Shown here piece by piece: positions 11,232 to 22,200 of a stretch of 64,000 nucleotides of DNA. Source of the stretch: Trichaptum fuscoviolaceum (taxonomy: Eukaryota; Basidiomycota; Agaricomycetes; Hymenochaetales; Trichaptaceae); assembly GCA_910574455.1 (NCBI GenBank), contig CAJSYZ010000002.1:1451671-1515670 (forward strand), written 5' to 3'. Each line of letters opens with the position of its first letter. Positions within the stretch are counted from its first letter, which is position 1. The position numbers were made by a program, and so were the translations under genes. The notes beneath the pieces are model-generated. The model had not been told where the DNA came from. It was given only the letters and a program-made list of their open reading frames with translations, and searched no databases.

Positions 11232-14200
11232 CTATTTTTGAAGTCCAAGTAAACTGCACATAGTCTGCACTTTGACCCGCCCAAGAGCTTTGGTCATAAT
11301 GTCAGCAGGCATGTCAGCAGTAGAAAGATAAACAATAGAAATATGTCCATATTCAACCGCATCTCTAAGCCAGTAGTAGCGAAGATCAAGATGCTTCATC
11401 CGGCCATGGTGCTCTGGATTATTAGCAACAGCAATGGCAGATTGGTTGTCAACATAGAGTGTAGAAGGTGAATCAAAAGTATAGCCAAATTCAGAAAACA
11501 AGTTGCGAAGCCAGAGAATCTCTTGTCCTGCTGAACAAGCTGAGACAAACTCTGCTTCTGTAGTAGAAAGCGTAACAATGCCTTGCAATTTGCTTGCCCA
11601 GCTAATTGCACCAGTTCCCATCTTCACAACCATCCCAGAGGTGGACCTGCCATTGTCAACATTGCCACCATGATCTGCATCAGAGTATGTAGTAAACAGC
11701 TCATCAGCATTTGGATCAGGCGCATATGTGATCCGCATGTCCTTAGTCCCCTGGAGATACCGGCATAGGTGTTTAGCTGCTTTCCAGTGGGCCATGCCAG
11801 GATTAGACATGTAGCGAGCAAGGACACCAACTGCATAGGCAATATCAGGCCGGGTTGCTGTGGCTAGATACATGAGGGCGCCGACTAGTTGACTGTAGGG
11901 AATATTTTGCATTTCCGCAAGTTCTTTCTTAGTCTTGGGCGCCATGTCCTTGCTGAGCTTAAGGCCTTCTGGTAGAGGAGTGGTGACTGTGCTGCATGAA
12001 CCAAGGTTGAAGCGCTCCAGAATGTCAATGATGTACTGGCGCTGAGAAATGGTGAGAGTACGTGTTTTCCGGTTTCTCTGAATGTGAACGCCCAGTAGGA
12101 ATGAAGTTGGTCCCAGGTCATGCAGCTTGAAGTGCTTGGCTAGCTCGTCTTTGACAAACTCATAGTTGTCTTTATGCTTGCAGGCAATGGTCATGTCATC
12201 CACATAGACGGGTATGATGATGCGCACATCACCCCGCTTGTAGACCCAAATACTGTGGTCGCATCTGACAAGCGCAAATGACATGCCTTGTAGCACAGAG
12301 TTGAGTTTCTTGTGCCACTGTCTGCCAGCCTGCTTTAAGCCATAGAGAGACTTGACAAGCTTCAGCACATAGCCACGCCCAAAGTGCTCCTTGAATCCTT
12401 CCGGTTGTTGCATGTAGACATCATGGTCCATTTCGCCATTGAGAAACGCAGTTGAGATGTCAAGACTGTACAACTCAAGGTTCTCAATTGCTGCAAGCGC
12501 CAGGATAGCGCGCAGTGCTGCCCACTTGGCTGTAGGCGCAAACACTTGAGAGAATTCAAGTCCCGGACGTTGGGAGAATCCCTTAGCAACAAGTCGCGCT
12601 TTGTACCGGTCAACAGATCCATCAGCCTTTCTCTTGAGCTTAAACACCCAGCGGTTTCCAATGGCCTTCCTTCCTTCTGGCAGTCTAACCGGTTCAAATG
12701 TCCCATTCTCAATTAGACTCATGAATTCCTCTGCCGCTGCTTGCTCCCAATCATGCGCATCATGTCTGCCTTTGATATCTTTCCACTGAAGTGGTTCTCC
12801 ACTATTAGCTGCAAGCGCATTCTCAGATGTCTCTAGCATGTGCTCAAACGCCTCTTCAAACGTAAGCAGCAGCTCCTCTTCATCAACTGACATTGTGTCA
12901 TCATCATATCCATGAGTGAAATCCAATGGATCATCTGAGGATGGTTCAGGCGACTGAGATTGCCCAACTGGTGGTTCCTCAGAATGTCTGGCTGGTGGTT
13001 CAGCAGGGCGTGGTATGCGTCTGCCTGGATAGTCCATGAGTGGGTTGATGAGAGCGTCGCGTCTGGTGAAGTAAGGGCGCGGAGTGAGAGTATGTGGCAT
13101 TTTAGGCCATGGTATGCTTGGCCTGGCGCGCTTTGGTGTAGGAGAGGCAGGAGGAGTGGATTCACGCTTGATGCGAGGTGCTGGTGGAGGAGATGGCGGT
13201 TTATGTGCAGGCGGATCAGGTGCAGCAGGAGGTGGCTCTGGTATGTCTGGAGTTGGTTGACGAGGTGGTATGTCATTGTCATCACTGTCATTGTCTGGAG
13301 GTGGCTGACGCGGAGGAGGTAGATCATCGGACTCATCATCGGAGTCATCAACGATGAAGTGTTGTAGCCCCCCCTGATCTAGGTCATCCGCTTCAAGCCT
13401 CAGATCAACTGGCGTTTTTGAGTTGCCAGGGAATTTACTTTCATCAAAGACAGCAGAGTCGCTGATGATTTCCTTCTGAGTGACAGGATTCCAGAATAGC
13501 CAGCCTTTATACTCAGCGGGGTAGCCAATAAAGATGCACTTGCTGTAGTGTGGCTCCAGTTGCTTGCGCTGATCCTTCTGCAGATTCACATATGCAGTAC
13601 ATCCAAAGACGCGAAGATGAGTGACATCTGGCTTAGATTTTTGCCAGAGAGAGAGCGGAGTGGCGAAGTTGACATTAGCAGATGTGGGAGAACGGTTCCG
13701 TGTATGGACAAAGGTGGACACTGCATCCCACCAGAATGTAGGAGGAAGACGTGCCTCATTGAGCATGGCAGTGATGCCCTCAGAGATGGTGCGGTTAGCG
13801 CGCTCAGCAACACCGTTCTGGTGAGGCTCGTTGCGCACAGTGTGTTGTCGCTGGATGCCTTTCTTAAGACATAGTTCATCCCATGCTTTAGGCATGTATT
13901 CGCCTCCTTTGTCATCGCGTATGGCTTTTATGCGGACGCCAGTCTGGTTCTCTGCATATGCCATAAACTTCTGAAACGCGCCAAACGCTTCACTCTTCTT
14001 CTTCAGCGGAAGTACAACCCAGGCGCGACTGTAATCATCAATAAAGGTGATCCAGTATTTATACCCATGTCTTGACTGAGTGCGGAGGGGGCCATGCACA
14101 TCAGAGTGCACTAACTGCAAAACCGCAGTGGCCCGAGTGTTGGCTTTCTTAGGCACTTTGGCCCGATGAAGTTTGCCCGCAAGACAGGGTTCGCATATTG

Positions 14201-15008
14201 CATCTGGTAATGCCTTTGATTTGACAACCATGCCTCTCACAAGGTGCTCATTGTATAGGCGCTGCACATCTGCATGGTTTAGATGTGCAAGGCGCCGGTG
14301 CCACAGGGTCCAGTCAATGGGGTAAGACTGGGTAAACGTCGCAAGCGCAGAAGACGGTATAATAACATGGCCATTGAGAGTGGCAGTGTGATTGTGATTG
14401 ACCGTTGCGGTGAAGAGTGTCTGTTTGTTGCGCTGGAAGAGTATGGAGTGGTTGTTGATGATGATGGTGAATTGCTTGGAGCGAGAGAGGAACAGGGCCG
14501 ACAAGAGATTGTTCTGTAGGTCAGGCACATGAAGCACCCGAGAGAATGCTAACTCCCGTGTTGGTTTGCCATCAATGATGGGCTGAAAGGTAACTGTGCC
14601 AACGCCTGCAGAGTAGACAATATGGTTGTCAGCAAGGCGGATTGACGTGCGGTATGGCTGATATTCAGTAAACCAGTCTCGATGGGGTGTCATGTGGCTG
14701 GTGGCGCCTGTGTCAACGATCCACTTGGTGGATGCAGTCATGGAGAGAGCAGAGTCGAAGGCAGTTGTATCCTGCATGTGATTTATGCCTTCCGAGAATG
14801 AGATCTCGGGATCCTTTGCTTTAGCAGCAGCGGTTCCCATATCCTTGTCTTTGCTACCAACAGCAGTAAGGCTATCACGAGCAATGATTTCTGCAAGGGC
14901 ATCTTGGCGCTTGTAGCACTTGGTGTAATGGTGACCAAGGCAGGTGCAGAAGGTGCACTTGAGCTTACGGCGGCGCGAGGCTGACTTAGAGTTGTTGTGC
15001 ATAGTCAT
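11232..15008 (-). CDS. Copia polyprotein (zinc knuckle, protease, integrase, RT, RNase H)
   Basis: Intact frame; the first ATG is at 15008 (1258 aa), though the frame also has an upstream TTG at 15035. A CCHC knuckle CTFCTCLGHHYTKC lies near the N-terminus (the end of a gag nucleocapsid). Next comes the aspartic protease (WIVDTGATSHM, around residue 100). Integrase follows with an HHCC zinc finger (HRRLAHLNH...C..C) and the core acids in HSDVHGPL, DDKGGEY and NGVAERANRT. RT has ARLVAKGFSQ and the catalytic box YVDDM; RNase H has SDADHGGN and TTEAEFVSA. All key catalytic residues are visible. It lacks the main part of Gag, so an autonomous life cycle would need Gag in trans or from a transcript form not visible here. 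Confidence 0.95.
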   Translation of the reverse strand: MTMHNNSKSASRRRKLKCTFCTCLGHHYTKCYKRQDALAEIIARDSLTAVGSKDKDMGTAAAKAKDPEISFSEGINHMQDTTAFDSALSMTASTKWIVDTGATSHMTPHRDWFTEYQPYRTSIRLADNHIVYSAGVGTVTFQPIIDGKPTRELAFSRVLHVPDLQNNLLSALFLSRSKQFTIIINNHSILFQRNKQTLFTATVNHNHTATLNGHVIIPSSALATFTQSYPIDWTLWHRRLAHLNHADVQRLYNEHLVRGMVVKSKALPDAICEPCLAGKLHRAKVPKKANTRATAVLQLVHSDVHGPLRTQSRHGYKYWITFIDDYSRAWVVLPLKKKSEAFGAFQKFMAYAENQTGVRIKAIRDDKGGEYMPKAWDELCLKKGIQRQHTVRNEPHQNGVAERANRTISEGITAMLNEARLPPTFWWDAVSTFVHTRNRSPTSANVNFATPLSLWQKSKPDVTHLRVFGCTAYVNLQKDQRKQLEPHYSKCIFIGYPAEYKGWLFWNPVTQKEIISDSAVFDESKFPGNSKTPVDLRLEADDLDQGGLQHFIVDDSDDESDDLPPPRQPPPDNDSDDNDIPPRQPTPDIPEPPPAAPDPPAHKPPSPPPAPRIKRESTPPASPTPKRARPSIPWPKMPHTLTPRPYFTRRDALINPLMDYPGRRIPRPAEPPARHSEEPPVGQSQSPEPSSDDPLDFTHGYDDDTMSVDEEELLLTFEEAFEHMLETSENALAANSGEPLQWKDIKGRHDAHDWEQAAAEEFMSLIENGTFEPVRLPEGRKAIGNRWVFKLKRKADGSVDRYKARLVAKGFSQRPGLEFSQVFAPTAKWAALRAILALAAIENLELYSLDISTAFLNGEMDHDVYMQQPEGFKEHFGRGYVLKLVKSLYGLKQAGRQWHKKLNSVLQGMSFALVRCDHSIWVYKRGDVRIIIPVYVDDMTIACKHKDNYEFVKDELAKHFKLHDLGPTSFLLGVHIQRNRKTRTLTISQRQYIIDILERFNLGSCSTVTTPLPEGLKLSKDMAPKTKKELAEMQNIPYSQLVGALMYLATATRPDIAYAVGVLARYMSNPGMAHWKAAKHLCRYLQGTKDMRITYAPDPNADELFTTYSDADHGGNVDNGRSTSGMVVKMGTGAISWASKLQGIVTLSTTEAEFVSACSAGQEILWLRNLFSEFGYTFDSPSTLYVDNQSAIAVANNPEHHGRMKHLDLRYYWLRDAVEYGHISIVYLSTADMPADIMTKALGRVKVQTMCSLLGLQK

Positions 15009-15035
15009 TGTGTGAGCGTGCAGTGGAGTGAGCAA

Positions 15036-16488
15036 AGGAATAGGATAGGGTTGAGGACGGAGCAGTGGTCTGTCTGCACAGTGCAGATAGAAGATGGCTG
15101 TGTATTGGAGGCAGTATCAAGGCGATGGATGTGCAATGCTGCTGCACTACTATCCACACACAGTGAGAGCCGTCAAACTCAATGAGCCTTCACGTGGACG
15201 AAGGCTCACTTGCACGGATCCCCTGGGGTGAGTTCACGTGCGTGAGATATGACAGGGTACGGTATGGGGGCCGCCCTGGACAGGTGCTTCTTTGTGTAGA
15301 GGAGTAATGCAGTCACAGTGTCCGCTAGACAGTGCTGGTCTGTCGGTCTAATGAAAGACCCCGCAGGCACCGCTGATGCAAAGAGGCTCTAAGCTTAAGT
15401 GAACAAGTCACAACCGGCGAACAAAGGCCGGGGGGCGAGCTTTTGCAGTCGTAGGAATGTGAAGCAGGCAGGGAAATAACCCTTGAAATGCAGAAACAAT
15501 ACCACACCAGTGCTTGCACTGATTGCAAGACGTGACACACTGTCGCATGCGATGGGAAACAAGGAACGCGCTATGCACGTCCTGTATGGGCTCAAAGCGC
15601 TGAGCACAACGGTGCTATGCGCGAGCGAATCGCCTCCGTGGATGCGGAGATATGGGCAAGCCCCAGGAATAACCAGAGTAAGCAAGCAGCAGATGAAAGT
15701 GCAGCCCAAATGGGGAGTGCAGGCGGCGAGCTATCAACTGTTACTGCTACCCTAGCTGTCCCGAAGATAGTGCCGGCGATTGATGAGTTTTGCGCCGAAT
15801 CGAGCGAGAGTTGGGCGATAGAAAAGCCCTCGAGAAGACGAAGATGAGGGTGGTCTCGGTTTGGTGAAGGCTTGAATCAAGCCCGAGTTATGGGCGATGT
15901 TTTCGGCCACAAGGGGAAAGTGTAGTGGTGGAGATGTCGAACCAACAAGGCCCCTGTGAGCTCAAAACTCAACGGATCGGCGCGATTGTTGCACGTATGG
16001 AAAGGGTGCGTCGAGCAGAAGAGAATGGTGGTCTGCGCGCAGAGATCGGCCCAGTGGTTGTTCGGCAATCGTCGAAGAGGGGCGAAAATGGATGATGAGG
16101 GTGAGGTCTGACACTGATAACAGTCTAGAAGCCCCAAATCTTCTCCAACACGTTCGAAACTTCGTGAGGTGTGTGTCCTAGTGTAGAACCACGTGTGTGC
16201 GCAAGGAGAGCGCGAACGAATCGACGGATGTTGAGGAATGAGGGGGAGACTCAATGCCAATATGGTGAGCACTAAAAGTGATGTAGAACGGCAAGAACTA
16301 CACCGATAGCCCTGAAACTTCGTACAACCAATCCTTCCAGTTCCAACAATGTATCCTCCAAATTAGAGCGAAATCCGATCAGTGGATGTGTCGGAAAAGC
16401 GTCCGAAAGCGGTGGGAGGATTGCTGAGGAGGTTGAGAAGGGGTGTTGTTGAAGTTTTCACTTGGGCTACTGCCCAAGGCTCATAACC
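15036..16488 (-). other. Copia leader region without recognisable gag
   Basis: Between the pol frame and the 5' LTR there are about 1.45 kb with only short frames on the sense strand (131 aa at 15877-16272 and 104 aa at 15395-15709), neither resembling a copia Gag. A small hairpin pairs GAGCCTTC (15184-15191) with GAAGGCTC (15200-15207). The region may be a degraded or replaced gag, or an unusually long leader. I cannot choose between these. Confidence 0.6.
16472..16488 (-). promoter_or_regulatory. Copia primer-binding site: half-tRNA type (initiator Met)
   Basis: Right after the 5' LTR the sense strand reads GGTTATGAGCCTTGGGC. Its complement, GCCCAAGGCTCATAACC, has the form of the anticodon arm of initiator tRNA-Met: 5' stem, loop CTCATAA with anticodon CAT, and start of the 3' stem. 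Drosophila copia is known to prime from an internal fragment of this tRNA. No tRNA 3'-end (TGG...) PBS is present. Confidence 0.8.
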
Positions 16489-16750
16489 TGTAAACGGCAC
16501 ACTTCTCAGACAGAGTCTGCAGTGATAGTGTAAGTGCTATATTCTAAATCTAACATACAATAATTACATACCTGCAGTGATAGTGTAAGTGCTAAAGGTG
16601 CACAGGGACGTATCACTGCAGTATATATGTTACTTTCTTAGGGGGTTAAATGTTCCCACGCTAGTGTACTAAGAGTCCATGAATGAAGTAATGAATAAAT
16701 GTAAAGAACAATAAGAAGAGATAAATAGAGAGGAATAAGTCACTTCAACA
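16489..16750 (-). repeat. Copia 5' LTR (262 bp)
   Basis: Same boundaries and sequence as the left LTR. On the sense strand this is the promoter-bearing 5' LTR; I did not find a clear TATA box. Confidence 0.96.
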
Positions 16751-17173
16751 CAGACTCTACTCGACCGGCCTCCACCTCGCCCCCCTCGCATCAACCCGCC
16801 GCCACCTCCCCAGGTAGCTCCGGCCCCAGTCCCACTCACCTATGCTCAGGTGGCAGCTGTCGCTGCCCCAGCACCCCCTGCCACTACCACCCCAGCCCCC
16901 AAGGCCACGGGCAGGACCACTCCCAAGAAGGCGCCCTCCTCAGGACGTTCCTCACCCCCACCACCCAAGATGTATGCCAAGGAGCCGACCTTGGTGTTTA
17001 CAGCTAACCCCTACATCCCAGCAGCTAAGCGCAAGTCTGGTGCCGCCCTTACAACTGCGGTGCGTAATTTCTTTGCTGAGCTGCCCACCACAAAGCGTCT
17101 TCTGGTGCGGTCTGCGGTTTTCAACACCAAAGGTCGTATTGTATGCACGTTCACTAACCGTCCAGGCTCTACT
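16751..17173 (+). pseudogene. LINE ORF1 fragment F, right part
   Basis: Resumes ORF1 after the copia insertion with the second CAGAC. It covers the Pro/Ala-rich linker (PPPRPPRINPPPPPQ) and the conserved block MYAKEPTLVFTANPYIP, in frame with the left part. It stops at RPGST where full-length LINE C begins. The zinc knuckles are missing. Confidence 0.9.
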
Positions 17174-17241
17174 CATCCTTCTTGACCTCTAACCACTACC
17201 TTCCCGATTTGGTCGAGCCCCCCCGCTCCCATCGGTTAGGC
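17174..17241 (+). promoter_or_regulatory. LINE 5' UTR (68 nt), presumed internal promoter
   Basis: Only 68 nt lie between the shared 5' end of copies C and E and the first ORF1 ATG. The block CTTGACCTCTAACC...ACTACCTTCC is kept, with few changes, in the family 2 copy J (around 61100-61150), where the rest of the 5' region differs. Conservation at the very 5' end is what an internal promoter would give; that role is inferred. Confidence 0.55.
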
Positions 17242-19203
17242 ATGGCAGACAGCCACACATCTAAGAAACCAAATATCCCTGCCAAACCTGGGCGGTCGTC
17301 AGCGTCTGCTGCTGCTGCCGCCACTGGCCAACCCCCCTCCGTCACCGTTGTTGCCCCGGCAACGACATCGACCGCCACCCCCGTCCCCTCGGCTCTGGGC
17401 TCACCTGTACAGCTCAGACAAAGGGAACTCGATTCACTACCACCCTCCTCACCACTCCCACCCAGCTCTGATGCTGCTATGCCGTTTTCCTTACCGGAAA
17501 CACCGCGCGCGGGTGAGAAGCGGACGGCCTCTGTCCTGTCCCCACTACCGGGGCGCCCTGCTCCCCCCACTGATTCCGTTGCGGAACATGAGATGGTGCT
17601 AATACATGGCATGCACCGACTCTGGGACACTCTCTCTGACCAGCTCACAGCCAACTTTGCGGACGTGAGCAAGACCACCCACGAACGAATGATGTTGAAT
17701 GCCAACACACTAGGTGGACTGTATGCAGCCACCTACACAATGCTGGCAACCCTTGTGGATGGGAAGGATGCTAACCCCGACGTCAAGCAGTATGTTGATC
17801 ATGCAGCAGCTGCTTTCCAACTTCACCACGCCGAAACCGGCGTCCCACTCCCCCCACCATTTGTACCCCCCTCCACCCCAGACGACGAACCAGCATCTAG
17901 CAAGAGCATGGCCACTATGAACAAGGCTCTTGGACAGCTGATCAAGGAAGTCCGCGTTGTGCAGAAGCAGAATGCAGGCATCAGTAAGTTGAACAGCGAT
18001 GTTGGCACCCTCTCCAGACAGGTGCAGACTCTACTCGACCGGCCTCCACCTCGCCCCCCTCGCATCAACCCGCCGCCACCCCCCCAGGTAGCTCCGGCCC
18101 CAGTCCCACTCACCTACGCTCAGGTGGCAGCTGCTACTGCCCCAGCACCCCCTGCCACTACCACCCCAGCCCCCAAGGCCACGGGCAGGACCACTCCCAA
18201 GAAGGCGCCCTCCTCAGGACGTTCCTCACCACCACCACCCAAGATGTATGCCAAGGAGCCGACCTTGGTGTTTACAGCTAACCCCTACATCCCAGCAGCT
18301 AAGCGCAAGTCTGGTGCCGCCCTTACAACTGCGGTGCGTAATTTCTTTGCTGAGCTGCCCACCACAAAGCGTCTTCTGGTGCGGTCTGCGGTTTTCAACA
18401 CTAAAGGCCGCATTGTATGCACGTTCACTAACCGTCCAGGCTCCACTGAGGGCATGGCGGTCGAAAGCGCTCTTGATAGCCATGCGGGTGCCCTGTGTGC
18501 TCACTTGGCTCCCATTTGCTACACGGGTACCATGCAAGTGCCACCGGTACTCACTGCAACCCGGGTCCGTCCGCGGTCCACCCTTAGGATTTCCATGGTC
18601 CCTACTAGGGACACTACTCTTCCCAAGGGTCAGCGGACGACGTACACTCAGGAGGATCTGCTGGCCGAGTTTAACAGCAACCCCATTCTTAGCGACCTCC
18701 AGTACATTGTCCCCCCCCATTTCACAGCACAATCGGATGCACTCGAGAAAGAGAAACTCGAGATTTGCCCGGTTATTTTCACCTTTGCAGACAGAGAGAA
18801 AGGAGAAATACGCGAGAAGCTCCTCAAAAAGCCGACCGTGTGGCTCTTCGGAATCCGGCTCCGCTTATCCATCCCACCAATGCGCCCAGGCTTCTCTCAA
18901 TGCGACAGATGCCAGGCGCTTGGTCATTCCAGCAGGGGCTGTAAGGCCCCTATCACATGTGCGTATTGCGCTGGCCCGCATGCCACTAAATATCACCGCT
19001 CGAAGTGCCCAACCTGCGCTCAGGAAGCTGTCCCAGCTGGCACCCCATGCTCCCACCCCCGTCTCTGCGCTAACTGCCAGGGCCCTCATAGATCCACATC
19101 TGTGAAGTGCCCTCAGAGGCGTAAGTATGGCCCCTCACCAAACGATGATGAGTCTGATTCAGACTCTGATTCGCCCGATGACACTATGGAGCAAGGAGAA
19201 TGA
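17242..19203 (+). CDS. LINE ORF1, intact, copy C
   Basis: 653 aa from ATG 17242 (an in-frame TTG at 17182 is upstream but lies in the 5' UTR of both full copies). Order: an Ala/Ser/Thr/Pro-rich low-complexity N-terminus; a helical region around residues 110-290, including KALGQLIKEVRVVQKQNA; a Pro-rich linker; the conserved block MYAKEPTLVF; then three cysteine-histidine knuckles (CDRCQALGHSSRGC, CAYCAGPH, CANCQGPH) and an acidic tail SDSDSDSPDD. The protein should coat and package LINE RNA. The ORF2 ATG overlaps the stop in ATGA at 19200-19203. Confidence 0.94.
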   Translation: MADSHTSKKPNIPAKPGRSSASAAAAATGQPPSVTVVAPATTSTATPVPSALGSPVQLRQRELDSLPPSSPLPPSSDAAMPFSLPETPRAGEKRTASVLSPLPGRPAPPTDSVAEHEMVLIHGMHRLWDTLSDQLTANFADVSKTTHERMMLNANTLGGLYAATYTMLATLVDGKDANPDVKQYVDHAAAAFQLHHAETGVPLPPPFVPPSTPDDEPASSKSMATMNKALGQLIKEVRVVQKQNAGISKLNSDVGTLSRQVQTLLDRPPPRPPRINPPPPPQVAPAPVPLTYAQVAAATAPAPPATTTPAPKATGRTTPKKAPSSGRSSPPPPKMYAKEPTLVFTANPYIPAAKRKSGAALTTAVRNFFAELPTTKRLLVRSAVFNTKGRIVCTFTNRPGSTEGMAVESALDSHAGALCAHLAPICYTGTMQVPPVLTATRVRPRSTLRISMVPTRDTTLPKGQRTTYTQEDLLAEFNSNPILSDLQYIVPPHFTAQSDALEKEKLEICPVIFTFADREKGEIREKLLKKPTVWLFGIRLRLSIPPMRPGFSQCDRCQALGHSSRGCKAPITCAYCAGPHATKYHRSKCPTCAQEAVPAGTPCSHPRLCANCQGPHRSTSVKCPQRRKYGPSPNDDESDSDSDSPDDTMEQGE

Positions 19204-22200
19204 TTGACACACTTCGTGTCCTTCAGTGGAATGCTGCCCACTCATTAGCAGCAATTCATTCTCTTTTTCCTCTTCTTGCTAACAATCCCCGTCCCCCACA
19301 CCTTCTACTTATCCAGGAACCGCCCTGGTACAAGATTGGTACCCAACCCTCATTGACTAACCCAGAGGGAGATGACGTCTTCAATGTCCCTTCTATTCCA
19401 GGTTACGTCCCCTGCCTCCCACCGGCCACCCGTCCGCGAGTGGTTACTTACGTTTCACGGTCCCTCCCAACACACTCATGGTCTATCGTCGGTGCAGCGT
19501 CACATGGCACTGATGTCCTGACTATTGAGGTTCGCTCTACCCATACTGTCCGCCTCTGCAATTACTACGGTCAGCAGGCTCCAGAGCGCACCGCCCCAAC
19601 CCCCACTTACCCAGGTGAGTCGTTTCTCTTCAATCTCACCCCGGCCATAGCCGCTTCCCTAACGATCGCTGGCGACTTCAATCGCCGGCATCGTTCCTGG
19701 TCAGAGTTGCCATGTTCCAATGCCGAGTCAAACAGGGGGCAACCCTTGGATGACTTCTTCCGAGAGCATGGACATGAGCCTGCCCATCACCCAGATGTGG
19801 ACACTCGTCCGGGTAAAGATGGGCCGCGTTGTCCGATCGATATGGTCTGGACTGCGCCCAATATCCCACCAGAGCAGGTGATGGATACATTCACCAGCTC
19901 CCACTCCGCTCTCTCAGACCACACCCTACTCACATGGGAGGTGCCAGTTGGACCGTTCGTCCACCTTCCACGGCCCCCCAGACTGTCTAATGATGACAGA
20001 GAGGCTTGGTGTGCTACGGCCTTCCCCTTGCTGCATGAGGCGTTCGCGCTTCCGGCGTCAGACAAGGCTGAACTAGATGCCAAAGCCAAAGCCATTCAAT
20101 CTGCAATGGTGGCGGCGATGGAATCAATGACTAAACCCAGAAAGCGCTCCAAGACAGAGGTCCCCTGGTGGTCCCCTGAGTGCTCATCCTCACTCGCGGC
20201 AATTAAGGACGCCCCTACCGCCCGTTTGCGCGCCGCTGCTAAACGCGCCTTCAAAGCCACCACCAGAGCAGCGCGTCGCGTGTTCTATGCAGAACAGGTC
20301 AAAGACGCCAATTCCACCAACATCTGGAGCTGGGCCAAGCGTGGCCTCGGCATCCGCCCTACTCCTGTGCCTTCGCTGAGGAAACCAGACGGCACCTTCA
20401 CCACTACTGAGCAGGAGAAAGCTGAGTTGTTCCATTCTACCTACTTTCCTCCTCCCCCCCACCACTTCCAGCAGCGGGCTTACGCCCGCTGCCCCCACCT
20501 TCTGCAGCGGCGCCTCCCATACTCATGAAAGAGCTTATGGACGCCCTGGCCGGCACCTCCAACTTGTCTGCTCCTGGCCCCTCGGGCGTCGGATACCGTC
20601 CCCTCAAATGGGTGATTGGATCCTTCGCTAAGGAGGTGCTATCTTTGTTCAACGACTGTCTGCGCTTGGGCCACCACCCAGCGTGCTGGCGGATAACAAA
20701 GGTAGTAATGCTCAGGAAGCCAAACAAGAAGGACCAATTCTCTCCTCGGTCTTACAGACCGATTACTCTTGAGGAGACCTTAGGGAAACTCCTTGAGAAG
20801 ATTCTTGCTAACCGTCTCCAGTTTCTGGCTAACACCCAGAACTGGCTTCCCCCAAACCAGTATGGCGGGCGTCAAGGGCATTCTGTCTATGATGCCGCCC
20901 AACGCCTTTTACAGATTGTGGAGAAAGCCCAGTCGGAAGACAAAGTGTGTTCTGTCCTAGCGGTGGACATACAAGGCTTCTTTGACTCGGTGCATCCACA
21001 ACATCTCCACCACCGGCTCTTGGAGTTAGGTTGTTCGCCAGACATGGCGGACTGGTGCCTTTCTTTCATGACCGGGCGGGAGGCTGCTATCTCTTTCGAT
21101 GGCACCACACTCCCTAGTGTCCGTAAACCGGACTTTGGGACGCCTCAGGGCTCCCCAGTCTCACCCATTCTCTCCACTCTTTTTGCAGCTATTGCGATTC
21201 AGCGGTTCCACCACCCTGACTGCGAGCTCCTAGCATACGTCGACGACCACATGATTGCCATCACTGGCACATCAGTCACCGCCAACTGCAGGAACTTAGT
21301 AGGCGCTTATCACCACCTCAACTCAAACTTCAACGACATCAATCTCAACATCGAGACCGCGAAGACCGAGCTCCTCCATTTCCACCCCCCTGGGCGTCGC
21401 CAAAGATATCGCGGCTGGGACTCCCGGGGCGTCCAACTCGACGAGGACACTCTCATTAAGCCCTCCATCCCACTTCGGTGGTTGGGGATCTGGTGGGATC
21501 CGGCCTTGTCTTTCAAACCCCATGTTGAGCGCATGCGCTCCAAGGGCCTCTCCACACTCGCTGCCATTCGCCTGCTCGCCAACACAGAGCGTGGCATGTC
21601 CGCCCTCAACCTTCGCCAGCTCTACTCAGCCTGCGTCAGAACAGTCCTCGCATGGGCTGCGCCGGTTTGGTACACTGGCACCCGCCAGAAGACCCTTGTG
21701 GCTCGTCTACAGGGCGTCCAAAACACCGCTTGCAGGTGGATCCTTGGTGTTTACCGAGGCGCTTCACCGTTAAGCACCAATTATCTTTGCTCTATGCCCC
21801 CGTTTCAGTTTTATTTCAATTATCTTAAAACTAATCATGCTCTTCGCCTTTGGCGCACTCCTCATTCTGTAGGTAGACGTGCTATTCCTGCAGCACAAAA
21901 ACCACGCCTGTACTCTTCTTCGCTTGCCGACCGTGTCCCGATTGCCCAACAGGTCCCTGCGTACACACACTCTCCCTGGGAGGACCCACTTGCCTTTGCT
22001 GGAGGACGCCTCAAGTTTGCCATCCCTGCCGGTCCCGTTGACACTGACACTCGCCAGGCGTTTGTCTCATCTGCCAACTCTCTGTGCACCACATCCTCCG
22101 TCCAGATCTTCACAGACGGCTCCAGACTCGAGCACAAGTCTGGCTCAGCAATTGTCGCTATGCGCGGTCATCATCGCTTGGGCTTCAGACACTGCGCTTC

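Larger units (their letters stand above)
10947..16750 (-). mobile_element. Ty1/copia LTR retrotransposon with intact pol
   Basis: A complete 5804-bp element reading leftward, with 262-bp LTRs (TG...CA), a 5-bp target duplication, a primer-binding site, a purine-rich tract and one long open pol frame. The order protease, integrase, RT, RNase H is diagnostic of Ty1/copia. It sits in ORF1 of LINE F. The two LTRs look identical base for base, so insertion was recent. What is missing is a recognisable gag: 15036-16488 has no long frame on the sense strand. Confidence 0.96.

Noticed and set aside
15395..16272. Short sense-strand frames as copia Gag
   Set aside because: Neither has Gag-like motifs; they are rich in Ser/Leu/Cys and in different frames.
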